From: Ichthyophonus hoferi
Taxonomy: Eukaryota > Opisthokonta > Ichthyosporea > Ichthyophonida > Ichthyophonidae
DNA length: 26,976 nt
Reading direction: 5' to 3'
Assembly (NCBI GenBank): GCA_002751075.1
Contig: NAOQ01000021.1
Location: forward strand, 300,631 to 327,606
In this document: positions 1-10,369 of the stretch, in pieces
Numbering within the stretch: position 1 is the first letter of the stretch
How the letters are laid out: every line of letters begins with the position of its first letter
Made by a program: the position numbers and the translations under genes
Notes under the pieces: model-generated
Told to the model about the DNA's origin: nothing
Databases searched by the model: none
What the model saw: the letters and a program-made list of their open reading frames with translations, nothing else

Positions 1-268
1 AGATANATAGTAATATAAGTATATATATATATATATATATATATACTTATATTAGATAGTGTAAAGGTATGATCATATGATCATAAAATAGTATGTAGGA
101 TAATGTGGATGCTAGGATGATAATATAACTATGGTAATATGGTAGTATGTATGTATGTATGTATATAATAATAACAACATAATCATATACGAGCATGTAT
201 ATGATATCAATAAGCCAAACATATCCCAATAAGTTACTGTAACAGTTACAATAAAACAAAACACTTAC
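1..268. other. Left edge: intron or 3' flank of the Wss1 gene, microsatellite-rich
   Basis: This stretch follows the last visible Wss1 donor. It holds an (AT)n run at about 21-44, a (GTAT)n run at about 144-165 and one unread base at position 6. I see no exon with a convincing acceptor. The open frame continuing from the Wss1 exon to a stop at 47 is rich in Ile, Tyr and Leu and looks like translated intron. Confidence 0.6.
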
Positions 269-3087
269 CTGTTTCCACCTACTAGTCCCACAGATAGAGC
301 ACGCTTTATCTTGTGTATTATTGGTATACGTACAGGAAGAACAATTCCATAATTCCACACAACCTTTATCTGGTGGTGGCACCGATATAGTTCTCGTCTG
401 TGTCGTATTTTTTGGCACTCTCTCAACTAGATGTTTATTTGGCCCTATCTGTCTTTCATTCAATCTCTGATCTAATTTTATATTCTTTATACCTTTCTCA
501 TTAGTGGCTTCTGCAATTTGGTCAACGGATCTATTGATTATATTATCATTTATCATATTATTTGAATCATTCTCTGTACATATATTATCTAATGAAACTG
601 ATGTTGTCGTAGTAATTACAGTATTAGCCTGTTTAGTAACAGGAGAATCCAGAACTAGATTAATAGTAGCACTATGATCATTACTATTACTATCATTCTC
701 TTTCTCTGCGTCCTCTCTTCCACACCACAAATTATCTTTTCTTCTCCTTTCAGCTGCTATCAACATTAGCTCCTTCGGAGTAAGGGGCTTACCCTTGATA
801 GTTTTACCAGTGTGACCTCCACCCAATCTTTGCCCACTTCCTCTTATCATTATATTTCGTTGCTCACGATTAGCTGCTGCCTTGGCCGCCAATGATCGTC
901 GATCATATTCACTGGGATTACACCAGGCACCACCTAATTTCTTTCCATCTGCTTGGAAGCCTTCGCCCCCGGTAATTCCTTTGGCCATTAGATTCTCGCA
1001 TTCCTGTATGTATTGATATAGATATATGAGTGCGTTTGTGATAGTATGGCGGTAATATAGTATGAGAGAAAAGAAGAGAACAGGAGAATAAGAGTATAAT
1101 AGTACCATAGTATATATATATACCAATGCTATCAATAGCCACACTAACACAGGTAGTGTGATAAAGACTAACCTCCGTAACTTTATCCAACAATGCATAG
1201 AATTTGGTGTCGTGTGGGCCGTGAACTATAGAGAGAAAAACAATACCAATGCGTTAGTGCAATTGTTCATTATACTACATTGTATTGTACTGTATTGTAT
1301 TGTATTTTAGTGTTGCATTGCATGTTACCGTTTTTTATTGCATTGTATTAAATTAGATTATTTTATAGTATAGTACAGTATCTTGGGTTGGATAACCATA
1401 TATTATACAAATAAATACAATCATATGGAAATATATACTTATTAAAACATCTACAGGCTATTATAGAATAAAAATCCATCTCCACTAATAACTATTAATA
1501 GTTATTACATATGGGTATGCTATAAACATTAATTTTCTCGTATATAAACAAATACCTACATATATAAGCACAGAGAAGCATAAAAATCCACATATATATT
1601 AATGCATGTGTACACACCAATATGAACCAATTCATGTAGCATGGTGCCAATCAGATTTTCAAAAGGTAGAAATTCATTCAAGTTATGTGCCAGTCGTAAT
1701 CTAATCTTGACCGCCTCTCCCGAGTTAATGTTTATTCCTAATAAGTTGGGGTTTGATGGTATAAATTCTGTATATATAGAAATAATGTACTGGTCAGCAT
1801 GGGAGATTGATAGTGAGCATCAACTATAAATTATTATCTAGCCCTCCAATCTTTCATTATAAACATATACACATAGTATACATATATTATACATACATAT
1901 ATTATACACATAGTATACATATATTATACATACATATAATATACACATAGTATACATATATTATACATATATTATACATATAGCATACATAGAGTAGAGT
2001 ATACACATACTAGTTTATAGTTATCATTAGTCAGTTGGAATATGAAGGGATAAATATCATAGAAAGAGGAAGAGTGTACATGTTGGCATGATAGAGTGAA
2101 AGTGAGTATCACCCATCTATCCTTACCCAATCCTTCATCTCGTTATTCTTTTACCATAAACAATAAACATTCACATATACACTTACACACACTATATTGC
2201 GTTATACTATACTCTTAGTTATGCTCTTTTACTCGTTGTAAAATATAATCAAGTTATATTTTATTTTATTACGGTTATCTGTGTTGCAAATTGTTATTTT
2301 TTAAAAAGGGAAAATAAACAGTCCTCCTTTGATTACAGATATAAACCTCTTTACATAAAATCAACCAGTAATAGTTAAATTAGTTAGCAGTTCTCACTAG
2401 ATAGGCAAAAGCCGCATAAATGTTTTACAGTTTATAGTAAAGGGAGGTGTAATACAAATAAATAACAGGTATTGTAGAAAATTAATTCTTTAATTAATGA
2501 GATAAAATGCTATCTGATATATGTATTAAAAACGTTAAAAAAAATAAAAGAAGAAAACGCAAGAGGCCTAATAAGTACACGCATAAAAAAATGTGGAGGT
2601 GTAGGTGTGCATAAAATTCAGCACTTTAAAGCCATTTTACTATCGACAGCCTGGGCTGAAGCAAATTAAAACAACAGTTAAGTATAACTAACACATAACA
2701 TGACATGCCAATGCCGACCTTTCAGTAAGCCAACTCGCCATTGTCTATTCTTCATAATAGGTCGCACCTGTAGAGTAAAGAAAGAGAGAAAGGAAGAATG
2801 ATTATGAATCTATATTCCATTGTTCACTTATAAACATTAATAGATATATAGCTATCCAGAAAAACAAACAATATAGAGATATTTCGGGTATTTGGCTAAA
2901 TAAATAGTTACACAGACCACATACCCATACACCCACCCATCTACCCATATATGCACTTAACTACGTACTCTCAAGAATGAAACATACATACCTGCGCTGC
3001 TATTTTCTTAAGCAATGAAAGGGCTTCCACATCTCCCTCCCGTTTAAGAGCTTCTATATTGTGACAACGATGTTCTTCACTAGACAT
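269..3087 (-). CDS. WSS1: Wss1-type WLM-domain metalloprotease with RanBP2 zinc finger (3' end not seen)
   Basis: Exons on the minus strand are 3087-2992, 2767-2719, 1767-1618, 1225-1173 and 1003-269. All junctions keep frame (phases 0,1,1,0) and give 361 residues. The start ATG at 3087 opens MSSEEH. The WLM protease domain spans about residues 12-120, with the marker PNLLGININ and the zinc site HELVHIVHGPHD: His93, His97 and His103 as ligands, Glu94 catalytic. The intron at 1617-1226 cuts just after HELVHI. Next come the family motifs KGITGGEGF, KKLGG and QRLGG, a low-complexity Ser/Asn/Thr stretch, and a RanBP2 zinc finger at about 333-357 (W335, C337, C340, N344, C351, C354). Known role of the family: DNA-dependent protease that removes DNA-protein crosslinks and works with ubiquitin/SUMO and Cdc48. 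The last visible exon ends in a strong donor (CAG|GTAAGT), so at least one further exon is expected to the left. None is clear in 1-268. Reading through that donor instead would run to a stop at 47, which looks like intron. The gene is head-to-head with the BolA gene. Confidence 0.92.
1869..1990. repeat. 37-bp minisatellite, about three copies, in Wss1 intron
   Basis: The block starting ACACATAGTATACATATATT recurs at 1869, 1906 and 1943, a spacing of 37 bases each time, with a decayed tail to about 1990. It lies between the Wss1 exons at 1767-1618 and 2767-2719. The copies are nearly identical, which suggests recent expansion. Confidence 0.85.
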
Positions 3088-3457
3088 ATTCACAGAATTT
3101 TATATATATATATATTATTCTTGGTTTACTGCTACACAAATATACATTTACAAAACGTAGATAAACAAATGCGTATGTGAACATGTTTATTGTTCATATT
3201 TTAATAAGCCAATAAATTCTTGTTAAAGTCTTGCTATCATTTTTAATACAGATATAAGATTACAATAAGATCTAGGGAATCCAGAGCCTAATTAATTTTT
3301 ATTAAAAATATATTTTCTTTTATTAAAATACATAGATATTATAATTAAATATATCCCAATTGTATATAATTAAATATAGAGTGTTTATATATATTTATAT
3401 GGTTTTATTATATTATACAGTTAATAATTCAATGTCTTGTAAATTTTTTATTCAGGA

Positions 3458-3473
3458 AGCCAATAGAAAGGCT
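3458..3473 (+). promoter_or_regulatory. CCAAT-containing motif in the Wss1/BolA spacer
   Basis: AGCCAATAGAAAGGCT lies about 370 bases upstream of the Wss1 start. It matches AGCCAATAGAATGGCT at 20889-20904 in 15 of 16 positions. CCAAT boxes are the usual target of NF-Y. The longer match suggests more than a bare CCAAT. That it regulates these genes is inference from its place in two divergent spacers. Confidence 0.35.
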
Positions 3474-4175
3474 CAATTTAAATGCGAATGATTTTATCTT
3501 TTGACTAACCAAATTAAGAAATCATTTATGCAATAACTGACGGTGTTATATTTCAATACGACCTATTATATAATATATTATGTATGTTATTATTAAAATA
3601 TATAATAGTAAATATAGTATTATTATTACTTCACTAAGTGTAAGAGTGAATTATTATTTATCTAAGGGGAGGGAGGTAAACTAATATACAAGAGAAATAG
3701 TAATATTACCCTTGAATAATTATAAGGAAGAGTGAGTAAAATAAACATTATAAAAAACCATGAATTGTCGGAGAGAAGGGAAATACACAATTTATATATA
3801 TATTCGAGAAAACATATAAAAGGAAGACCTTTTAATAAAGTATAGTCCGTATAAACCTGCGATTTTAAGTTATTATTTCAGTCTAAGTTGTTTATTTTGT
3901 TATCATCTATTTGGGTATTTATTTATGTATATATAAGCCTGTGTACCTGAAGTTACGCAGACGCTCTTATAAGTGCGCATGCATTCGTGTGATTATCCTC
4001 GCTCAAACGCATAAAAGTATATGTATGTTTAGTATAACTTTGTTAATTCACACAGTGCTTGACGTATTTGCTTCTTTGCGGGTTTTAACAGCGGTTCCCA
4101 AAGGCTTGGTGAGTGGTAGTGATATAGTTTTTTATAGTTTTATATTAAAATTTTAATTTATGTTATTTCTTATCC

Positions 4176-4176
<1 letters not shown>

Positions 4177-4207
<31 letters not shown>
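4177..4207. repeat. (TAT)n microsatellite
   Basis: An uninterrupted trinucleotide run upstream of the BolA gene, followed by a T-rich imperfect stretch to about 4285. It creates a spurious open frame rich in Tyr and Ile. Confidence 0.9.
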
Positions 4208-4451
4208 CTTCTTCATCATTTTATTATAATTGCTATGGTTATTACTATTGTTATAGTCATTATTGTTACTATTAGTAGTAGTATTCTTATCAGTATTATA
4301 ATAATTTTCCAAAACAAGCATATATTAACACTAGGCTCTTTTCAACTCTAACAATGTATATATATGTATATGTGTAAGAACCGAGCAAACCATAACACTG
4401 GTGACTATACATGTACAGATATCCACAGTGTTATTACACACCTGCACCACC

Positions 4452-6231
4452 ATGGGACCTGTACAAGATTCTATCCAGGCGAAGTTAACCGCCTGTTTTT
4501 CTCCTTCCTACATGAATATTCTAAATGAAAGCAACAATCACTCGGGTCCTAGGGTATGTATGTATTCGCTTGTGATCTGTGCTGTTTTCTTGTATATCTA
4601 CTTTTGAGATAAGAATAAGAATAAGAATAAAATATGAATAACTTTATATATTATGTGCCTTCTATGTGTCATTATATAGTCATAGTATATTGTTTATTAA
4701 TGTTTCATCTAGCTTCTTCATCCTACTATATATATATTTGAATGGTTTGAATGACAGTGTTTTTTCCTACATATTTACTGCCTATATATTTGGAACAAAA
4801 TAATAACTAGAATGAAAAGGGAAGGAAGTGGAAAGCAGAATGAATTTCAAAGAGAAAATAAATATAAGTAAATATATTTAAATGGGTTGTTGGTGTGGTT
4901 GGATGATGATGTAGATCAATAGCCTCCATGTCCTATGTCATATATGAAGTCTAACCATTCTTTGTTCCTAACAGAACAGGGAGAGTCATTTCAAGATAGT
5001 GGTAGTGTCCGATGCGTTTAAAGGGAAAACACCAATTCAACGCCATAGGTATATACATATACACCCTAATTCCCTATGATATATATATATATGTCTCTTT
5101 TTTTAACTCGGGAATAGACACAAATTAATACAAGCAAATATGCGTAGCATTAGAAAGGCAAATACATATGACACTTTCGCATATATATATTGGCATACAT
5201 AGTTACATAGGTAATTGTGATGTAGATATGTACATACATATAAGCATTTAGCATTTAAGCATACAATCATGTATAGATAGATGTTCTATTATTTGGCTAT
5301 CATATGTATACTGTTGTATTAGGGCTTTAATTTTCTTGTTCTCGTATTTTCTTTTTAATTAATTATTTTATTAAAATATTTACTACTGACTGCAATATGT
5401 TCTATAAGGTATACGATGTCAAACATCACCATACACATTTACATTTACGTGGTTTGCTTATACAGCCATATGCATATAATCACACAAACATTCATACACG
5501 CAGGGCGGTAAATGAGGCTTTAAAGGAAGAGTTTGCCAATGGATTGCATGCCTTGAGTATTGATGCCAAAACACCAGAACAATGGAACTTGAATTCCATT
5601 ACTATCCCCTCTCCAACATGCAGGTATGTATAGTTACAGATCTTTAAAGGTTTTCCTGTTTGTGTGTTCACTAGTATTATTTGTCAGATATTGAGTATTT
5701 TCGCGTGCTAACTCTTGTGGGTGATATATGTTTTTCTAGATGCTTTTTTCTTTCTTTCTATTTTCTTTGCAAGTCGTTCTTAAAGTTCACGGTGTAATTA
5801 ATTTTTCACTGCTCCTTAAAGCCCTTCAATAACTACACGATTTTTACGCCTGATGAATAATAATCCTCCCTTTTAAATTTGATTATGATAATGTTTTTTT
5901 CTGTTGTTAAGTGCCTTAATATGCACATGCATTAATTTTTTAAAATACTGCCTGCTAAGCTTATACAGTAAGGTTTTGGAGCAAATTAGCTCTATTACTA
6001 AGTATTATTTTGCTTTTATAAAGATCCTTTCTGTTGTAATCTATATTATATATATATATAGCAGTAGCTACTGGCAGAATACCGAGAAATTATGGAGAAC
6101 GACGCAGTAGTGCTTTAGTATATTTATAATAATAATTTTTTTGGTATTCTATGTCTGACCTTGATTTCTTTTTTGTCCACGCCCTTTTGTTCTATTTCTT
6201 TTTTTGCTGCAGAGGTGGAGGCAAGAAATAA
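4452..6231 (+). CDS. BOLA1: BolA family protein, BOLA1-like
   Basis: Four exons, 4452-4553, 4975-5048, 5504-5623 and 6213-6231, with junction phases 0, 2 and 2, give 104 residues. The ATG at 4452 sits in a strong context (CACCATGG). The protein follows the family from end to end: GPVQDSIQAKL and FSP helix, NESNNHSG loop, ESHFKIVVVSDAF strand, the invariant QRHRAVNEAL helix with His58, then HALSIDAKTPEQW. The last tiny exon supplies RGGGKK and a stop, matching the CLGGNKK tail of animal BOLA1. Known role: with a monothiol glutaredoxin, BOLA1 helps in iron-sulfur cluster handling in mitochondria. Candidate ligands are His30 or His39 plus His58. Unlike human BOLA1 there is no mitochondrial leader ahead of GPV from this ATG. 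The frame stays open upstream to about 4401 and an AG at 4427-4428 could be an acceptor, so a leader exon is possible. It is divergent from the Wss1 gene. Confidence 0.95.
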
Positions 6232-6388
6232 CGGTAGCCACTCAATCTATTATTGCAGCGTATGGTGTATCTAATCAATAATTTTAGATTGATTTCTGTC
6301 TAATAACATATATTATATGCCACTGTGAATTTTTTTCTTCTGATAAAGTGATTTATGCGAAATTCTTTTCCACTATTCTATTTCTATT

Positions 6389-6423
6389 TGCCAATTGGTT
6401 CATTTTTCTTTCAACCAATGGCA
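6389..6423. repeat. Inverted CCAAT pair (imperfect hairpin)
   Basis: TGCCAATTGGTT at 6389-6400 faces AACCAATGGCA at 6413-6423 across a 12-base spacer. The arms pair except for a one-base bulge. It lies about 160 bases after the BolA stop codon. Confidence 0.7.
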
Positions 6424-7525
6424 TGTAATTAAGGGCTATTGTACTATTAAAAGGAGGATATAACATCTTATCATAACATGAAAAGGCTGATCTTATCATT
6501 GTACAACCCATATGGCTACATCACTGAGGACGTGGTTACAGTCTGTTAGTTGAAGAGTGGTGTCAACGAAAACAGGCTTATAAAGGATGTAGCATTATTG
6601 CTGGAAGTCATTGGCATTCTAATACCTTATATACCTTACATTAGACAAAGCCTTTCTGTGCTTATTAATTGGATTATAATCCTATCTCTGCTGGCTCTTC
6701 ATTCATATTGAAGTTGCGTATGATGGCAGGCTATGGAATAGTATTCTAAGTAGATGGTACTTTGCCAGAGACAGAAATGTACTTATGTTTGAACATACGA
6801 GATTGACTGCAGCTCTATATTCTTATATTGTTAATCAGAGACTTCAATATATAAAATATGTGAACAAGGGGTATTTATTTAATTTAAATATTTCTTTATA
6901 TAGCTATAATTATTTAATATGATTAGCAATCACTCTAGCCGGTGCAGTACAAAAGATAGCTAGTACGATCCAAACCCGCCATTCAAAGGAAATCTCCAGT
7001 TGGTGCCAGATGGCTTACTAATCTAAAACGACTTTTAAAATTTCAAACAGCCAATGGCAGCGATCGCAGTTTCAAGCTCTATTGCTATATGATCTCAAAG
7101 GATGTTGTTTGAACGTTTATGGAAGAGAGATAACCTTTTATGTACATGTTATTATATGTATATAATACAATATAATGCCATAAAATATAACAAAATATAC
7201 TATATAATCTAATACAATACCCTATAGTAAAATACAAAGCCGTGAAAGGAATTATAATAACCATAATACTAATATACACATAAACATAATACCAGTTTCC
7301 TAATAATAGTAGTATAACAGCAAAATGGGGCATGATATATTAAGACACGGAGTTAATTGAATCGTATCATAGTTAAGACATTTATATTTTTGTGCGTTGA
7401 TATATGTGTTTGCAGATAGATACATTTTTATATACATTTTAAGGAGCTAATAGGCAGATATCCGTATATGCATATTAGTATTTGAAGGTATACATGAGAT
7501 AATATCTTGTTCTAATGGCCTAGGC

Positions 7526-7592
7526 TATGTATGGTAGGTAGACTATATATGGTAGGTAACCTATATATGGTAGGCAGACTATATATGGTGTG
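7526..7592. repeat. 18-bp tandem repeat, about 3.5 copies
   Basis: Units of the form TATATATGGTAGGTAGAC run at 7526-7543, 7544-7561 and 7562-7579, followed by a partial unit. They differ at a few positions. No coding role is evident. Confidence 0.85.
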
Positions 7593-7954
7593 TATATATG
7601 TATGGCCGTGGTCACAGGGTAGATGGTAGAGGTAGGGTTGAGACCACTCTAATACTCCTAATTTTCAACAAAATCAACCATACACCAAATTTCTAAACGC
7701 ACAGATCTATTCTCTCTAGCTGCCCCTTAATGGCATTTCTTCCCTGCACACCTCCTTCAATTACTACCTGTTGTAGCGGGTCATAGTGCGGTGGTTTCAA
7801 TTTTCCACATTTTATTGGTGCGAAGGCCCTTGGATAACTGCCAATCAGGAGGCCTGTTTCAGATCAGACTGCTGGGAATGGATGAATCTAGCACTATGGT
7901 AGCCATATATCTGGGAGTAAATTATATTATAGAGTATAAGATGCAGCTAAGTTT

Positions 7955-7980
7955 TGATTGGTGCGTCAAGAAACCAATCA
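7955..7980. repeat. Perfect 8-bp inverted repeat of CCAAT words
   Basis: TGATTGGT at 7955-7962 and ACCAATCA at 7973-7980 are exact reverse complements with a 10-base loop. Each arm is a CCAAT core. No start codon of a supported gene lies close by. Confidence 0.75.
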
Positions 7981-8134
7981 TCAAAGAAAGAAAGCATGAT
8001 AGTGGTTTCTTTCGTAAAGAGATTCAAGTCTCATCTACTCTTTCTTTCTTTGTATTTCTATTAACTTAACTTTTTTTTTGCTTTGTCGTTATGGATGTAC
8101 TTGCTCGTACCGAATATTATTATGCATTAGGTTT

Positions 8135-8178
8135 ATCCTATAGGGAAGACTGCATAATTACTAGGCTTCCTATAGGAT
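8135..8178. repeat. Hairpin with 13-bp arms
   Basis: ATCCTATAGGGAAG at 8135-8148 and CTTCCTATAGGAT at 8166-8178 pair over 13 bases with one extra G in the left arm, around a 17-base loop. It could be a folded RNA element or the remains of a small inverted-repeat element. I cannot tell which. Confidence 0.7.
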
Positions 8179-8982
8179 CTTGATTGTATTGGTTTGACTA
8201 CATGCCTTTAATCTAACTTGAGTGGCTTACATGTTTGCTCTGTGTACGTAAATAAATAAAATATAAATAGACCTACTGATGCGGAACGTCGGTAAGGGTT
8301 TTCATTTCTCTTTTAAATTCTAGATCACCTATTGAAAGTAATTAGGATTGTTACTCCCTCTGATTAGAATGGTGGGATTAATTAAGTATATAACCAGAAT
8401 TTTGATTTCTAGTTCTTCCCATGCGGCATAGCAATTTCATGAGGCATCACGTGTAATAGCGAATCAATGGACAAGATATTTTTTTGCATATTATATTGTC
8501 ATATGAAAAATGAACTTACTTTTCAGTCTTTATTCTGACTTAGTAAACTAGATTGTAAGCTATAGTACTTATTATTGTAATGCTTTTGTTTTTCTCTCTT
8601 AAGTCTGCTTCTTTCAACTAGTCTTTCAAAGAAATTCACAGTAAAAATAGACTTAGGGTGCTAGTATCGGAACTAACTTCTTCAACTATGCATCATAAAC
8701 TGGAATTATAGTATTAAATATATTGCCATACACAATATATGCACGTAGCTAATAGCAAAACGGAAAGGAAGTACAGGTCGGCTGACTAACACCATGATCA
8801 TCGGTGTAATTATTGATTTTACGGCACATTCTACTTTTTAATTTGGGAAACAGTCGTTTTTTAAAATACACAAATAACCACATTGACACATCTAAGATAT
8901 TATATCAAATTCTAGTGGAGGTGAAGGCGCATATACGATTAGTAAGTTGCGTCACAGGTGCACCATCACGTAAACATTTATG

Positions 8983-9003
8983 GTGATCTATAATGTAGAT
9001 CAC
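8983..9003. repeat. Perfect 8-bp hairpin, 5-base loop
   Basis: GTGATCTA at 8983-8990 and TAGATCAC at 8996-9003 are exact reverse complements. No T-run follows, and no gene is known next to it. Confidence 0.7.
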
Positions 9004-10243
9004 TAAAGCAATTATATCAACTCACTTGAGCCAAGGTACACAAGACGACTGTATCAAAAATTGGTCACTTTTTAGGTGACAACCAGATGATGGCATAATT
9101 GTAAAACAAAAACATTATATACTCAGGATAGTTATCCCTATTTGCTTTATTGAGAACTAAATTAAAATGAAAATATTTTTAAAGATTTTAATGTTTAAAT
9201 CTCATGTTTCAGTCAATGCATATAATAGCCTTTTTTGTATTATTGCATTGCCCTTTATTTTTTTAATGCCTTATTGGCAATCACAGATAAAATTACTAGT
9301 CATAAACAAAGCAATCATTGGTCTACTCTTTATAATAAAGATTTGTTTATTTTACACTACTTAAATATAATATCTTTTTATTGGACGTCAATACATAAAC
9401 ATTCCAAATTTTATAAAATCATCTAAAATAGTATATTATTGGTTCTTTAGCATTGGGTGGGGATGACTTCATTATTTGGCCATAACTTAGCGAGGGCCAA
9501 GATCAGTCCCGTACATTTTGATATAATTAACTCATGGCCGACATTATATATTATCCGAGCCAGTTCCAAACATTAACTTTGTAGAGATATTCCTACAAAG
9601 AAACTTTCAAAGAAATTTAAAATACACGACAGCTCTTGACGTAAGCATTTCTATGACTGAATCTTCCAACTATATAACTTAACCCCGCGATAGGTAATTT
9701 TGTATAACACGAATTCCAAAGTTTTCTATACTGCAGCATAAAAAGAATGAACCGGTCCTAACCATTGAAAGGGCTTTTAAGTTACCCAAACTAGGCTTCT
9801 TGAATACAACAGGCGCCGCCTATTGGTGTAGCATTTTGTTTATTACTCCATGCCAGGTTAATATTTCCTTTTTGTTTATACCCCAAGGCCAGTCATTTGG
9901 CAATTAGGAACAACAAGGGTTTTGTTGGTGACAGTTGATTGGTGCTCTGCCGCAAATCATTTATTCACTCCATATAGGGCATGACAATTGTGTATTGCAA
10001 AGTTTTAATTTACTCATGTCTAGAGTTGTTTTTTAACTAATTCAATATCAGTTATGTTAGTTAAAGCGTTTGAAACAATAGTTGTGTCAAAAATTTTAAT
10101 AATTTTTTTCTGTAGCATCTTCAAGAACAAAAAAAAAAGAAAGAAAAAAGGCGAATATTTTATCAGCATCGTGATCTTCATAGTATTTATGAACATTCCT
10201 TTTGTTCTTTTTTGGAATTTGATCCTATCCAGCCGTAATCGCA

Positions 10244-10252
10244 TATATAAAA
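10244..10252 (+). promoter_or_regulatory. TATA box candidate for the lectin/TSP1 gene
   Basis: TATATAAAA sits about 118 bases before the start codon at 10370, followed at once by CCAATAAT. A transcription start 25-30 bases downstream would leave a 5' leader of about 95 bases. The region is AT-rich, so a chance match is possible. Confidence 0.4.
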
Positions 10253-10369
10253 CCAATAATTTGTAGTACGAATTAGTCACTCTTCACAACTGATCAACGG
10301 TAGATATAAATTGTTTCAGTATAGTAATTTTTTAAAAAATATCATATACTTATTGGCTAATTATTGATA

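Larger units (their letters stand above)
3088..4451. other. Head-to-head spacer between Wss1 and BolA genes
   Basis: About 1.36 kb separates the two start codons, so both promoters should lie here. It is very AT-rich. It contains a CCAAT-type motif AGCCAATAGAAAGGCT at 3458-3473 that nearly matches one in the other head-to-head spacer, and a (TAT)n run at about 4177-4207. A short ATG frame at 4025-4108 ends in a good donor (TTG|GTGAGT). It is not in phase with the BolA exon, so at most it is part of a 5' leader. I see no other gene. Confidence 0.6.
6232..10369. other. 4.1 kb without a supported gene
   Basis: Both strands were read and no exon chain with a recognisable family was found. The stretch has an 18-bp tandem repeat (7526-7592), four short hairpins (6389-6423, 7955-7980, 8135-8178, 8983-9003), many CCAAT/ATTGG words and, near its right end, a TATA box for the lectin gene. 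Some parts are richer in GC (about 6440-6780, 6940-7080, 7780-7900) and hold short open frames such as 6478-6546. They are too short or interrupted to call. These could be remnants of old genes or elements, or exons of a gene I do not recognise. Confidence 0.55.

Noticed and set aside
1004-1198. Hydrophobic N-terminal extension of the Wss1 large exon
   Set aside because: It is an intron read through. Correct splicing joins the exon ending at 1173 to 1003, continuing the WLM domain as KVTE-ECENL.
7085-7333. 82-codon minus-strand frame rich in Tyr, Ile and Val
   Set aside because: Produced by TATA-type low-complexity sequence; no family likeness or splice context.
9167-9426. Two overlapping plus-strand frames of about 65 codons
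   Set aside because: Phe/Ile/Lys-rich and mutually overlapping in AT-rich DNA, as expected by chance.
10020-10280. Opposed frames around a lysine/phenylalanine-rich stretch
   Set aside because: Caused by an A-rich run (about 10128-10148) just upstream of the lectin promoter.
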